64,000 bases of DNA from Actinobacteria bacterium IMCC25003 (lineage in GTDB: Bacteria > Actinomycetota > Actinomycetes > Nanopelagicales > Nanopelagicaceae), in NCBI GenBank assembly GCA_002284855.1, contig CP015603.1, positions 558,001 through 622,000 on the forward strand, written 5' to 3'. Positions 19,463-30,577 of the stretch are shown here, piece after piece. The notes beneath the pieces are model-generated. The model made no database searches, was not told the origin of the DNA, and saw nothing but the letters and a program-made list of their open reading frames with translations. Both the position numbers and the translations under genes were made by a program. Every line of letters begins with the position of its first letter. Within the stretch, counting starts at the first letter, position 1.

Positions 19463-20626
19463 ATGCATCACCTCAAGGCCCTCAATCTCAGCGAATTACA
19501 GACCCACCGCAGTGAAAAGTGGCGAGCCTTTCCGAAAGAGATTCTTCCCTTACCGGTTGCTGAAATGGATTTCCCTGTAGCAGAACCAATTCGCCAGACA
19601 CTTCGCGAAATGATTGATCACTCCGATCTTGGCTATCTTGGTTCCATTCCTGAGATGGGAATTGCTTTTGCGGGATTTGCTCAACGCCGTTGGGGCTGGA
19701 CCGTAGATCCACTGCAGGTTCGTATCGCTGCAGATGTGGGCGTCGGAGTAGTAGAGGTTCTTCGTGTTATCACGAAGCCAGGTGATAAATTCATGATTAA
19801 TTCACCGGTCTATCCAAACTTCTTTACCTGGTGCACCGAGACTCATCTGGAATTGGTTGATGTCCCGCTGCATCAATCTGAGGAACAGGTGAACGGAAGT
19901 CATTGGATTCTTGATTGGGATGGCATCGAAAAAGCTTATGCATCAGGAATAAAGGCTCATTTAATTTGTAACCCACATAATCCTCTGGGACGTATCTATA
20001 CGCGCGAGGAACTTTCACGCCTCGCAGAGCTAGCGAAGAAGTACAACGTTTATATCTTGAGCGATGAGATTCATGCTCCATTGATGTATTCCGAACAAAC
20101 TTTTACGCCATTTCTCACTGTCTCTGAAACCGCTCGCGAAGTAGGTATCACGATCACTGCTGCGAGTAAGGGTTGGAATATTGCTGGGTTGAAGTGCGCA
20201 ATCATCGTGACTGAAAATGAGAAGATGCACGAGGTACTCAATGCAATTGCGCCCGCAACCCACTACCGCGCCTCGCTCCTGGGTGCATTTGCCACAGTGA
20301 CTGCCTTCGAAAAGGGCGAGCCTTGGCTTGATTCACTCATGGTTGAGCTCGACCACAATCGAAAATATGTCGCCGAGTTAATTGAAGCCAAGACTCCTGG
20401 GGTTGGCTATCTCATTCCCCATTGCTCATATTTGGCCTGGCTCGACCTCACCGCATTTAATCTCGGAGACGATCCTTCATCCATTCTTATCGAGAAGGCG
20501 AAGGTGGCATTCGTTCCCGGAGTTCGATTCGGTGCGCAATCAACGCAATTTGTTCGCCTCAATTTTGCTACTAGCCCTGAAATTCTTGAAGAGGCCTTCA
20601 ATCGCCTCGCCACAGTTCTTCGCTAG
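19463..20626 (+). CDS. MalY/PatB-type pyridoxal-phosphate C-S lyase (cystathionine beta-lyase-like)
   Basis: A 387-residue fold-type I PLP enzyme of the aminotransferase class I/II superfamily. Motifs visible are CNPHNPLGRIYTREEL, the Asp of ILSDEIHAPL, and the PLP lysine Lys236 in TAASKGWNIAGLK. Near the end, PGVRFGAQSTQFVRLNFA holds the carboxylate-binding Arg. The MalY/PatB family cleaves cystathionine to homocysteine, pyruvate and ammonia. The next gene is a cystathionine gamma-synthase-like enzyme 16 bases on, so the pair could provide transsulfuration towards methionine. The exact substrate is inferred. Confidence 0.88.
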   Translation: MHHLKALNLSELQTHRSEKWRAFPKEILPLPVAEMDFPVAEPIRQTLREMIDHSDLGYLGSIPEMGIAFAGFAQRRWGWTVDPLQVRIAADVGVGVVEVLRVITKPGDKFMINSPVYPNFFTWCTETHLELVDVPLHQSEEQVNGSHWILDWDGIEKAYASGIKAHLICNPHNPLGRIYTREELSRLAELAKKYNVYILSDEIHAPLMYSEQTFTPFLTVSETAREVGITITAASKGWNIAGLKCAIIVTENEKMHEVLNAIAPATHYRASLLGAFATVTAFEKGEPWLDSLMVELDHNRKYVAELIEAKTPGVGYLIPHCSYLAWLDLTAFNLGDDPSSILIEKAKVAFVPGVRFGAQSTQFVRLNFATSPEILEEAFNRLATVLR

Positions 20627-20642
20627 CGATTACTCTTACCCA

Positions 20643-21710
20643 ATGAGCAACGAGCACCTTCACCCCGAGACCCTTGCAATCTCATCGGGACGCCCGTCTC
20701 ATGAGGCCGGTGAAGGTATCAATGTTCCAATCTCGCTTAATTCAACGTTTGTTGCTGGTGGACCCATTAACTATGGACGCACAGGAAATGAAACATGGCA
20801 GCCGCTTGAAGAAGCAATCAGCGCACTTGAAGAGGCAACATCAACACTTCTCTTCTCATCCGGAATGGCTGCAATCACCGCAGCATTCTCACTCTTGCCA
20901 CACGGTGCACCTATTGTTGCTTCCCACGAGGGTTACAGCGGAACCATGGCTCTTCTCAAGCGTTATCACGCAGAGGGAAGACTTGAAGTTCGCTTTGTAG
21001 ATATCACCGATACGAAAGAAGTAATTTCTCAACTCCAAGGCGCAGCATTCCTATGGGTTGAATCTCCTACAAATCCAGGTCTGGGCATCGCTGAAGTAGC
21101 TGTCATTATTGGCGAAGCTAAGAAGCGCAATATGGGAGTTGGATTCGATAACACCTTTGCAACACCGCTCAATCAGAAACCACTCACCTTCGGTGCAGAT
21201 ATCGTGATGCATTCAGTAACCAAGTATTTAGCTGGCCATAGCGATGTCATTCTTGGATCTCTCTCAACTAAAGATCCTGCGCTACATTCTCGATTGCAAG
21301 ATGCGCGAGTTTCGTACGGTGCAATTCCAGGTCCATTTGAAACATGGCTTGCACTTCGCGGTATCCGCACATTCCCACTCCGCTATGCAAAAGCACAGGA
21401 GAATGCAGCAGCCCTAGCCAAGAAATTAGCTGGCCATTCATCTGTTACCAATGTTCGTTATCCCGGCTTCGGAGCAATCGTCTCCTTTGAAATTACAGGA
21501 GATGCCCAAGCCGCTGAGCGGGTCTGCGATGGCGCATCACTCATTATTAATGCAACCAGCCTTGGGGGAGTAGAGACAACTTGGGAGCGCCGACGCCGTT
21601 GGCCACTTGAAAGTGTAAGCATCCCCGAAAATCTCATCCGCCTTTCAGTTGGTTGCGAAAACGTTGACGATCTCTGGGCAGATATCGACACCGCTCTCAC
21701 CAAGGCTTAA
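20643..21710 (+). CDS. Cystathionine gamma-synthase-like trans-sulfuration PLP enzyme
   Basis: A 355-residue Cys/Met-metabolism PLP enzyme, a little shorter than the usual 380-400. It begins HLHPETLAISSGRPSHEAG, an N-terminus typical of MetB-type enzymes. LLFSSGMAAITA binds PLP phosphate and SVTKYLAGHSDV holds the PLP lysine (Lys194). The end carries SVGCENVDDLW. The ATG at 20643 starts just after the previous stop; an upstream ATG at 20382 overlaps the lyase gene and is rejected. It probably makes cystathionine from an activated homoserine and cysteine, but gamma-lyase activity is also possible. Confidence 0.88.
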   Translation: MSNEHLHPETLAISSGRPSHEAGEGINVPISLNSTFVAGGPINYGRTGNETWQPLEEAISALEEATSTLLFSSGMAAITAAFSLLPHGAPIVASHEGYSGTMALLKRYHAEGRLEVRFVDITDTKEVISQLQGAAFLWVESPTNPGLGIAEVAVIIGEAKKRNMGVGFDNTFATPLNQKPLTFGADIVMHSVTKYLAGHSDVILGSLSTKDPALHSRLQDARVSYGAIPGPFETWLALRGIRTFPLRYAKAQENAAALAKKLAGHSSVTNVRYPGFGAIVSFEITGDAQAAERVCDGASLIINATSLGGVETTWERRRRWPLESVSIPENLIRLSVGCENVDDLWADIDTALTKA

Positions 21711-21749
21711 AACGAGCGCATCGCGCGAAAGAGGAGTATTTTTATCCTC

Positions 21750-21896
21750 ATGAAGGCACTACGACGACTCTTAGCTGCAGTAACAGTTGGAATCCTCGCC
21801 TTCCGTGCAGTCGGATCATTCCTGTCATGGGTTGAGAAGCAAGATGACACCTCAACGGATGCCTGGATTGATGAAGACGAATTTGAAGATGCGTAA
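21750..21896 (+). CDS. Small 48-residue protein, single hydrophobic segment with acidic tail
   Basis: A 48-residue reading frame with a basic start (MKALRRLL), a hydrophobic stretch to about residue 28, and a very acidic end (DEDEFEDA). GAGGAG at 21731-21736 gives a ribosome site about 13 bases upstream. Its stop TAA is directly followed by the ATG of the next membrane protein, so the two appear to be coupled. The topology suggests a small membrane or membrane-associated peptide. I do not recognise a family. Confidence 0.6.
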   Translation: MKALRRLLAAVTVGILAFRAVGSFLSWVEKQDDTSTDAWIDEDEFEDA

Positions 21897-22280
21897 ATGA
21901 CCGATCAATATATTGCTGGTACATGCAACATCGGCAAGAATGAAATCCGCCAGCGACAGGTAGTCGCACTTATTGGGCTCTTTTTAAGCATCAGTTCACT
22001 CATCGGCTTCATCTCTACCAGCGCATCGCAGAGCGTTCGACTGGGCATCTTTCTGCCACTGACAGTCTTCTCAATTGGCTGGGTGCAATCACGCAAGAAG
22101 TTCTGTCTCGCTTACGGCTTTATGGGCACCTTCAACTTTGGCAAACTTGGCAAAGTCTCTAAAGTCTCCGACAAGGCATCTCTTGTAGCTGATCGCAAGA
22201 CCGCTCTATCCATTCTTCTGCAGTCACTGGGTCTCGCCGCAATACTCACTTTGATTGTCTATCTCTTACCGCTCAATTAA
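21897..22280 (+). CDS. Small membrane protein with a C-N-I-G motif
   Basis: A 127-residue protein. The N-terminus has TCNIGKNEIRQRQ, a short Cys-containing motif ahead of two membrane helices (about residues 24-40 and 48-63). A cytoplasmic basic loop and a last helix (about 105-124) follow. Similar proteins with this CNIG-like start occur in several bacterial phyla, but I know of no assigned function. It is directly adjacent to the 48-residue gene and 49 bases from the HPF start. Confidence 0.65.
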   Translation: MTDQYIAGTCNIGKNEIRQRQVVALIGLFLSISSLIGFISTSASQSVRLGIFLPLTVFSIGWVQSRKKFCLAYGFMGTFNFGKLGKVSKVSDKASLVADRKTALSILLQSLGLAAILTLIVYLLPLN

Positions 22281-22329
22281 TTTTTTTACCCTCTTACATT
22301 TTCCAGGCCAGAGTGACATTGTTGGCTTT

Positions 22330-22677
22330 GTGAAAATCATTATCCATACCCGCCATGCAGAACTCGCAAGTGACTTCAAAGCTATCGCCGAAGAGAAGCT
22401 CCATTCGATGGAGCGCTTTAGCATCGTGATTGATCGCATCGAAGTTGAGATAACTCACGAAGCCAATCCCCGACAAGGTAAACATTCGCATAAAGTTGTT
22501 ATTACATCTCATGGCTCCGGTCCGCTTCTGCGCGCTGAAGCTACTGGATTCAATGATTTAGCTGCCTTTGATGAAGCAGTAACTAGTATTGAGCTACAGA
22601 TTCGAAAGATTCATGAGAAAGATAAAAGTCATGATCGGCAGACTCTACGGACCATGAAAGTAGATTTAAGCGAGTAG
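22330..22677 (+). CDS. hpf: Ribosome hibernation-promoting factor, short form (HPF/RaiA)
   Basis: A 115-residue protein starting at a GTG with VKIIIHTRHAELASDF, the exact alignment point of the HPF/YfiA fold. Later features are ITHEANPRQGKHSHKV and LRAEATGFNDLAAFDEA. An ATG at 22255 would add 25 residues that do not fit the family. HPF binds the 30S decoding region in stationary phase. Actinobacterial HPF is normally long, with a C-terminal dimerisation domain, and lies between comF and secA. Here the domain is absent and the gene is elsewhere. Confidence 0.82.
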   Translation: MKIIIHTRHAELASDFKAIAEEKLHSMERFSIVIDRIEVEITHEANPRQGKHSHKVVITSHGSGPLLRAEATGFNDLAAFDEAVTSIELQIRKIHEKDKSHDRQTLRTMKVDLSE

Positions 22678-23130
22678 TTATCGCTTCTGTTTTCCTTTTT
22701 GATCACTCATTCCAAAGGGAGCAGCTTTTGGCGGCTTTACCGGTTCAATGGGTGGAGTTGGGATGGGATCGAGTGCGGCGATTGCGCTCTCTCGGGCAAC
22801 AATTGCTGCGGCAACTGCCGCGCGACGAGTTGAATTGATGGAATTCTTTTGATCAGGAGTGCTGGCTAGCGCCATCGCTGTCTTTGCATCAGTTGTTGCC
22901 TTATCGACTGCACTTTTAAATGTTGTATTGATAATTCGCATCTTCATCTCGCGATCTCGAAGAGCCGCAACGAAAGCATCGCGATCTTTCTTATATTGCT
23001 CTTGAGCTGCCTTAAATGAATCGAAAGTTGGTGATGGTGATGGAGTTGCATCTGCCAATGCCGAGTAGGTATTGGAGGAGAAAAGCGCAGCACTGATTAC
23101 GACTACTAGATAGCTGCTCTTCCTTCTCAT
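22678..23130 (-). CDS. Secreted Ala/Lys-rich protein of unknown function
   Basis: A 150-residue protein with a signal peptide (basic MRRKSS, a hydrophobic core, and a likely cleavage after SALA near residue 26). The mature part is a helix-prone segment rich in Ala, Lys and Asp from about 38 to 120. A Pro-rich linker (PIPTPPIEPVKPPKAAP) and a short basic end follow. No cysteine or known motif is visible. Its stop abuts the hpf stop on the other strand, and it is divergent from the response regulator gene. Confidence 0.6.
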   Translation of the reverse strand: MRRKSSYLVVVISAALFSSNTYSALADATPSPSPTFDSFKAAQEQYKKDRDAFVAALRDREMKMRIINTTFKSAVDKATTDAKTAMALASTPDQKNSINSTRRAAVAAAIVARESAIAALDPIPTPPIEPVKPPKAAPFGMSDQKGKQKR

Positions 23131-23242
23131 GGCCCAATACTAATTCGCATCGGATGTGAATATTCTGTGAAACTCCTCGTGGCTCCGTGTGCAAAGGTCA
23201 TTGTTGGTAGAAAACACGCGTCACACATGGCAGGGTATAGCC

Positions 23243-23929
23243 ATGAGCCAATTAATCATGGTGATCGATGATGAAGCAGGGGTCCGCGATTTATTGGGTG
23301 ATGCCCTCAAATTGGCTGGATTTGAAACTATCACTGCCGCAGATGCGATGATTGCTCAGACTCTCTTGCGCAATACCAAACCCGATTTACTTATTGTCGA
23401 TATCAATATGCCGATGATGGATGGCTTTGAATTCATCGAAAGAATTCGTAGCAATGGAGATAACACTCCTGCACTTATGTTGAGTGCTCGTGGTGATCGT
23501 GCCGATATCACTCGCGGGCTGACACTTGGTGCCGATGATTACGTCACTAAACCATTTGGCCTCGAAGAGTTAGTTCTACGTATCAAGGCAATCCTGCGCC
23601 GTTCACAATTTACGGTTGCAACTACCTCAAGTCTCTCTTGCGGTCCCATTACTCTCGATAGCGATTCGCACCAGGTTACCTTTAACGATGAGGTTGTTGA
23701 CCTTTCACCTACTGAATTCAGACTCCTGCACGTATTGCTAGAAAGCAAGGGCCGGGTGCTCAGTAAGACTTACCTTCTGGATGAGGTGTGGGGAATAACC
23801 TTCGAATCTGAAAGCACCGTGGTTGACACCTACATTTCATACCTTCGTAAGAAGTTGCACCGCGATGGCTTTGAAGGAATTCGTACAGTTCGAGGAGTCG
23901 GCTTCCAGCTTCAAGCGGAGAAGAAGTGA
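23243..23929 (+). CDS. OmpR-family response regulator
   Basis: A 228-residue regulator. The receiver has VIDDEAG near the start, phosphoacceptor Asp53 in LIVDINMPMMDG, and Lys in YVTKPFG near residue 103. The winged-helix domain ends VVDTYISYLRKKL and RTVRGVGFQL. The ATG at 23243 fits the family start, while an ATG at 23189 adds unrelated residues. It overlaps the kinase start by four bases (GTGA). It resembles TrcR/PrrA-like regulators. It could be the reader of the PHO-box-like sites in this window, but nothing in the sequence proves that. Confidence 0.9.
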   Translation: MSQLIMVIDDEAGVRDLLGDALKLAGFETITAADAMIAQTLLRNTKPDLLIVDINMPMMDGFEFIERIRSNGDNTPALMLSARGDRADITRGLTLGADDYVTKPFGLEELVLRIKAILRRSQFTVATTSSLSCGPITLDSDSHQVTFNDEVVDLSPTEFRLLHVLLESKGRVLSKTYLLDEVWGITFESESTVVDTYISYLRKKLHRDGFEGIRTVRGVGFQLQAEKK

Positions 23930-25149
23930 GATTTTCTGCTTTTACCCGCACTACCGTTGCCATAGTTTCACTCTTAACTGCAATCACTATGGGTGTTGGC
24001 GGCTTTTCGGTTCTACATTCGCAGAGCGCCGAACTCGATAAAGTCGATCGATCACTCGATTATGTAGCCCAAAGCGCCTACGAGAACCCCATTCAACCCG
24101 TTGGCGCTGCGCTATACGCAATCGAGCAATCCAGTCTCGATATAACTTTGGCATTTCTTACCCACAATGGCGAAGAGACCATCGTCAATGAATCATCACT
24201 GAAGTATTTAGGTGCGCCAGATTTTCAAAGAATCGAAGGTGCCACGCAACGCCCTGTGCGTATTCCAGGCGAAAATCCCTATCGCTTTCGCGCCGTCTTA
24301 GTTGAAGGCGGAGATTACATTCTGATTGCTCGTTCTACCGATGATATCGATAGCAATTTCCGCTCCAATCTTCAATCTCTAGCCGGATTTACCTTTGCAC
24401 TCGATTCGGTTGCGGCTCTACTTCTCTACTTCTACTTCCGTAGACTCAACCGTCGCGATGAGACTGCGTCCCTTGCACGCATGCAAGAGTTCTTAGGCGA
24501 TGCCTCCCACGAACTTCGTACACCTTTAACCGTAATTAAGGGTTATGTGGAAATGCTCAGTAAGAATCAGCTCAAAGAGGAAGCCGATAAGAAGCGCGCA
24601 TTTAGCCGGGTTGGTACAGAGATTCAACGGATGGAGACACTTGTACAAGATCTTTTGCTCCTTGCTGAACTCGGCGAGAGCGGTGCACGTGATATTGAAA
24701 AGATTGACCTCAGCGAGATTCTGACTGCCCACGGAACTGACTTCATCACCCTCAACCCTGAGCGAAAGGTGAATCTCGCGATCACGCAAGGAATGATGAT
24801 TGAGGCATCTCGCGATTACATGGCGCGGTTTATTCAGAATGCTCTTACCAATATCGTTCGACATACAGAGAAGAGTGATGCTGTAAATATTTCGCTTTCC
24901 CCACATGGAAAGAGTGCAGAGTTGATCATCGAAGATGCTGGCAAGGGGCTACCAGAAAGCGCTTATCGCGAAGATATTCGCTCGCTCAATCGCTTTGATA
25001 AATCACGTTCTCGTGAAAATGGGGGATCGGGCCTCGGAATGAGCATTATGTCCGCTGTCATTGAAAAGCTCGGCGGAAGATTCTCATTGCGTAAGAGTTC
25101 TCTAGGCGGTCTTGCTATCGTGGTCGAATTACCGCTCGTTAAAGACTAA
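23926..25149 (+). CDS. Membrane sensor histidine kinase
   Basis: A 407-residue kinase with a GTG start overlapping the regulator's stop. The first helix is near residues 8-28, an extracytoplasmic sensor runs to about 150, and the second helix is near 152-170. No HAMP domain is visible: the phosphoacceptor helix (DASHELRTPLTVIKGYVEML, His195) follows about 25 residues after the second helix. ATP-site motifs are NALTNIVRHTE, EDAGKGLPESA and GGSGLGMSIMSAVI. It forms a pair with the preceding regulator. The stimulus is unknown. Confidence 0.9.
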   Translation: MRFSAFTRTTVAIVSLLTAITMGVGGFSVLHSQSAELDKVDRSLDYVAQSAYENPIQPVGAALYAIEQSSLDITLAFLTHNGEETIVNESSLKYLGAPDFQRIEGATQRPVRIPGENPYRFRAVLVEGGDYILIARSTDDIDSNFRSNLQSLAGFTFALDSVAALLLYFYFRRLNRRDETASLARMQEFLGDASHELRTPLTVIKGYVEMLSKNQLKEEADKKRAFSRVGTEIQRMETLVQDLLLLAELGESGARDIEKIDLSEILTAHGTDFITLNPERKVNLAITQGMMIEASRDYMARFIQNALTNIVRHTEKSDAVNISLSPHGKSAELIIEDAGKGLPESAYREDIRSLNRFDKSRSRENGGSGLGMSIMSAVIEKLGGRFSLRKSSLGGLAIVVELPLVKD

Positions 25150-25159
25150 ACTCACACAT

Positions 25160-28170
<3,011 letters not shown>

Positions 28171-28175
28171 AGAAG

Positions 28176-29846
28176 TTACTTCTTCTTAAACCAAACGGTT
28201 GTACCGGCTGGAATCTGACCACCCACAAGCGGTGAAGAAGTTACAAGGATTTCTCCCTTAGGCATTGGATACGACTGCGCACGGAAGTTTGTGATGCAGT
28301 GCCATCCATTGGGACGCGAGTAGTGCAAGACCGATACATCCTTAGTCTTGTGCCACTTAATCTCTTCCTTGGTTTGTAGATCCTTACGAATTTTGAGCGC
28401 CTTGCGATAGATAGCAAGTGGAGAGAGTGAGTCCTTCTCTTCTACCTCAACTGCATAGTCGGCGAACCACTTTGGTTGTGGCAGATGTGCTCCACCTGAG
28501 CCAAAACCAAATGATGAACCTGTTGCTGTCCAAGGAAGAGGAACGCGACATCCATCGCGACCCTTATCAACCTTGAGGTTGCGAAGGTATTGCGGATCTT
28601 GAATATCCTTTTCAGGAATATCACTGACTTCATGCAAGCCCAGCTCTTCACCCTGGTACATATAGGTAGAGCCAGGAAGGCCCAAAATGTAAAGGGTTGC
28701 AGCCAGTGCATTCTGAGTTCCAGATTGCATATCTAGCGGATGGCTTGTGCCATTGCTGAGCATCCAATCGCGACGATTCACGGCAGGGTTGAGGCCCATC
28801 TTTGTTGCGTGGCGAATCTGGTCATGGTTTGAAAGTGTCCAGGTGCATGACGACTTATTCTTTTTTGCAAGCTCAATCGCTTCCTGAGTTGCGATCCGAT
28901 AAGTATTTGCTTCAAATGGAGTTTCGATAAATCGGAAGTCAAAGCACTGACCCAAAGTCTTTGTGCTTGCATAGAGCGGTAGGCGCTCTGGGTGCACAAA
29001 AGCCTCAGCAACCGCAACGCGTGGTGGGTCGTACTGGTTGAATAGCTTGCGCCATTCCTTATAGATGGCAAATACTTCGTTGCGATCTCCCCAAATTCCC
29101 TTGCCCTTATTTCCACGTTGCTCAAGACCTTCGTGAACTGGCATGCTGCGGAACGGTTCTGAGAGATCTTTTGCTAAACCATGTGCAACGTCGATACGGA
29201 ATCCATCGACTCCACGATCGGACCAGAACTTAAGAGTCTTCAGGAAGTCCTTCTGAACTTCGCGGTTCTCCCAGTTGAAATCTGGTTGTTCTGGCGCGAA
29301 CCAGTGCAAGAACCACTGATTATTCTTTCCACCAAATGTAGATTCATGTGTCCACGAAGATGGAGCGAAGTGTGAAACCCAATCTGATGGTGGAAGTTCG
29401 CCGTTTGCACCCTTTCCATCACGGAAGATATAGCGATTACGCGCCTTAGATCCTGGCTTTGCAGCGAGGGCTTCCTTAAACCATTCGTGCAAGTTTGAAG
29501 AGTGGTTGGGAACGATATCAACGAATACGCGGATACCTTCTGCGTGGAGGCCGGCAAGCATTTCATCAAAGTCGGCGAGTGTTCCAAGCTTTGGATCTAC
29601 ATCGCGATAGTCATCAACGTCGTAACCACCATCGGCAAGTGCTGATGGATAGAAAGGACTTAGCCACACGGCATCAATAGAGAGCGACTTCAAATATGGA
29701 ATACGTGAAGTGATTCCCTTGATATCGCCGATGCCATCGCCATTTGAATCGGCAAAGCTACGTGGGTAGATCTGATAGATGGCAGCTTGGCGCCACCAAT
29801 TCTTATCGGTGCTAAGTCCGGAGGTCTTCTTCGTTGTTTTAGACAT
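28176..29846 (-). CDS. GH13 alpha-glucosidase
   Basis: A 556-residue glycoside hydrolase family 13 enzyme from the ATG at 29846; an ATG at 29891 would add 15 residues. The N-terminus is WWRQAAIYQIYPRSFADSNG. Conserved regions are DIVPNHSS, the nucleophile in GFRIDVAHGL, the acid in VAVAEAFVHPE and the third Asp in TLSNHDQIRH. QPDFNWEN resembles the QPDLN signature of oligo-1,6-glucosidase/alpha-glucosidase enzymes. No signal peptide is visible, so it probably acts on maltose-like sugars in the cytoplasm. No transporter gene is adjacent. Confidence 0.93.
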   Translation of the reverse strand: MSKTTKKTSGLSTDKNWWRQAAIYQIYPRSFADSNGDGIGDIKGITSRIPYLKSLSIDAVWLSPFYPSALADGGYDVDDYRDVDPKLGTLADFDEMLAGLHAEGIRVFVDIVPNHSSNLHEWFKEALAAKPGSKARNRYIFRDGKGANGELPPSDWVSHFAPSSWTHESTFGGKNNQWFLHWFAPEQPDFNWENREVQKDFLKTLKFWSDRGVDGFRIDVAHGLAKDLSEPFRSMPVHEGLEQRGNKGKGIWGDRNEVFAIYKEWRKLFNQYDPPRVAVAEAFVHPERLPLYASTKTLGQCFDFRFIETPFEANTYRIATQEAIELAKKNKSSCTWTLSNHDQIRHATKMGLNPAVNRRDWMLSNGTSHPLDMQSGTQNALAATLYILGLPGSTYMYQGEELGLHEVSDIPEKDIQDPQYLRNLKVDKGRDGCRVPLPWTATGSSFGFGSGGAHLPQPKWFADYAVEVEEKDSLSPLAIYRKALKIRKDLQTKEEIKWHKTKDVSVLHYSRPNGWHCITNFRAQSYPMPKGEILVTSSPLVGGQIPAGTTVWFKKK

Positions 29847-29967
29847 GCGCGGAACTCTACGGAAGGTGGGGTGATACCGATACCTAAACACGCAAAATGT
29901 GACGGAAATGAAACTATTTTGCAGTTTTGTGCAGGCCTAGCTCCACTCCAATCCGTACCCTGTACCT

Positions 29968-30567
29968 ATGACTTTGCTGCACATCCTCGATCTGCTCTCG
30001 ACCTTTGTCTTCGCCTTGGTCGGCGCTCGCGTAGCCGCAGATCGTGGACTTGATTACGGCGGAATCGCATTTATCGCAGGCATTGCATCGGTCTCAGGCG
30101 GAACGCTTAGAAATATCTTCTTGGGGCTACGTCCAATCTGGGTAATCGATCCATGGATTATCGCCAGCATTCTTACCGCAGTTCTGATTACCTTGGTTTT
30201 TAGGCGCGTGACACATGTTGGCAAGACTCTCTTAATCATGGATACATTCGGTCTCGCTGTGGCAACGATGTCAGGAACGCAGCTCTCCTTCGAAATGGAT
30301 GTCACCTGGTTTGCCGCGATCATTCTGGGCGTCATCACAGCGGTAACAGGTGGACTTTTACGCGATGTTCTCTGCCAGCTCGAGCCAGTCTTGCTTCACC
30401 GCGAAACGATCGGAACCTGCACCATGATGGGCGCAATAACCTTCGTGGCTCTACATCAATTTAGTTTTGGCCAAAATACCTGTGCCATCGTTGGTGGGGC
30501 AGTTGTCATTCTCACTCGTGTAGTGTCAATTCAATTTGATCTGCACTTACCAAAATTCCAGAAGTAA
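29968..30567 (+). CDS. TRIC-type cation channel family protein (UPF0126)
   Basis: A 199-residue integral membrane protein with about six to seven helices and an internal repeat. The two half-motifs are ASVSGGTLRNIFLGLRPIW and AVTGGLLRDVLCQLEPVLL, which mark the paired glycine-rich TRIC/UPF0126 halves. Bacterial relatives form trimeric potassium-permeable pores. The ATG at 29968 follows a 122-base gap from the divergent glucosidase gene. Its end is 11 bases before the photolyase-like gene. The physiological role is not known. Confidence 0.88.
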   Translation: MTLLHILDLLSTFVFALVGARVAADRGLDYGGIAFIAGIASVSGGTLRNIFLGLRPIWVIDPWIIASILTAVLITLVFRRVTHVGKTLLIMDTFGLAVATMSGTQLSFEMDVTWFAAIILGVITAVTGGLLRDVLCQLEPVLLHRETIGTCTMMGAITFVALHQFSFGQNTCAIVGGAVVILTRVVSIQFDLHLPKFQK

Positions 30568-30577
30568 ATGGTTTGAG

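Noticed and set aside
22255-22329. ATG start giving a longer HPF
   Set aside because: The added 25 residues are unlike the family, whose fold begins exactly at the GTG at 22330, and they overlap the end of the membrane protein gene.
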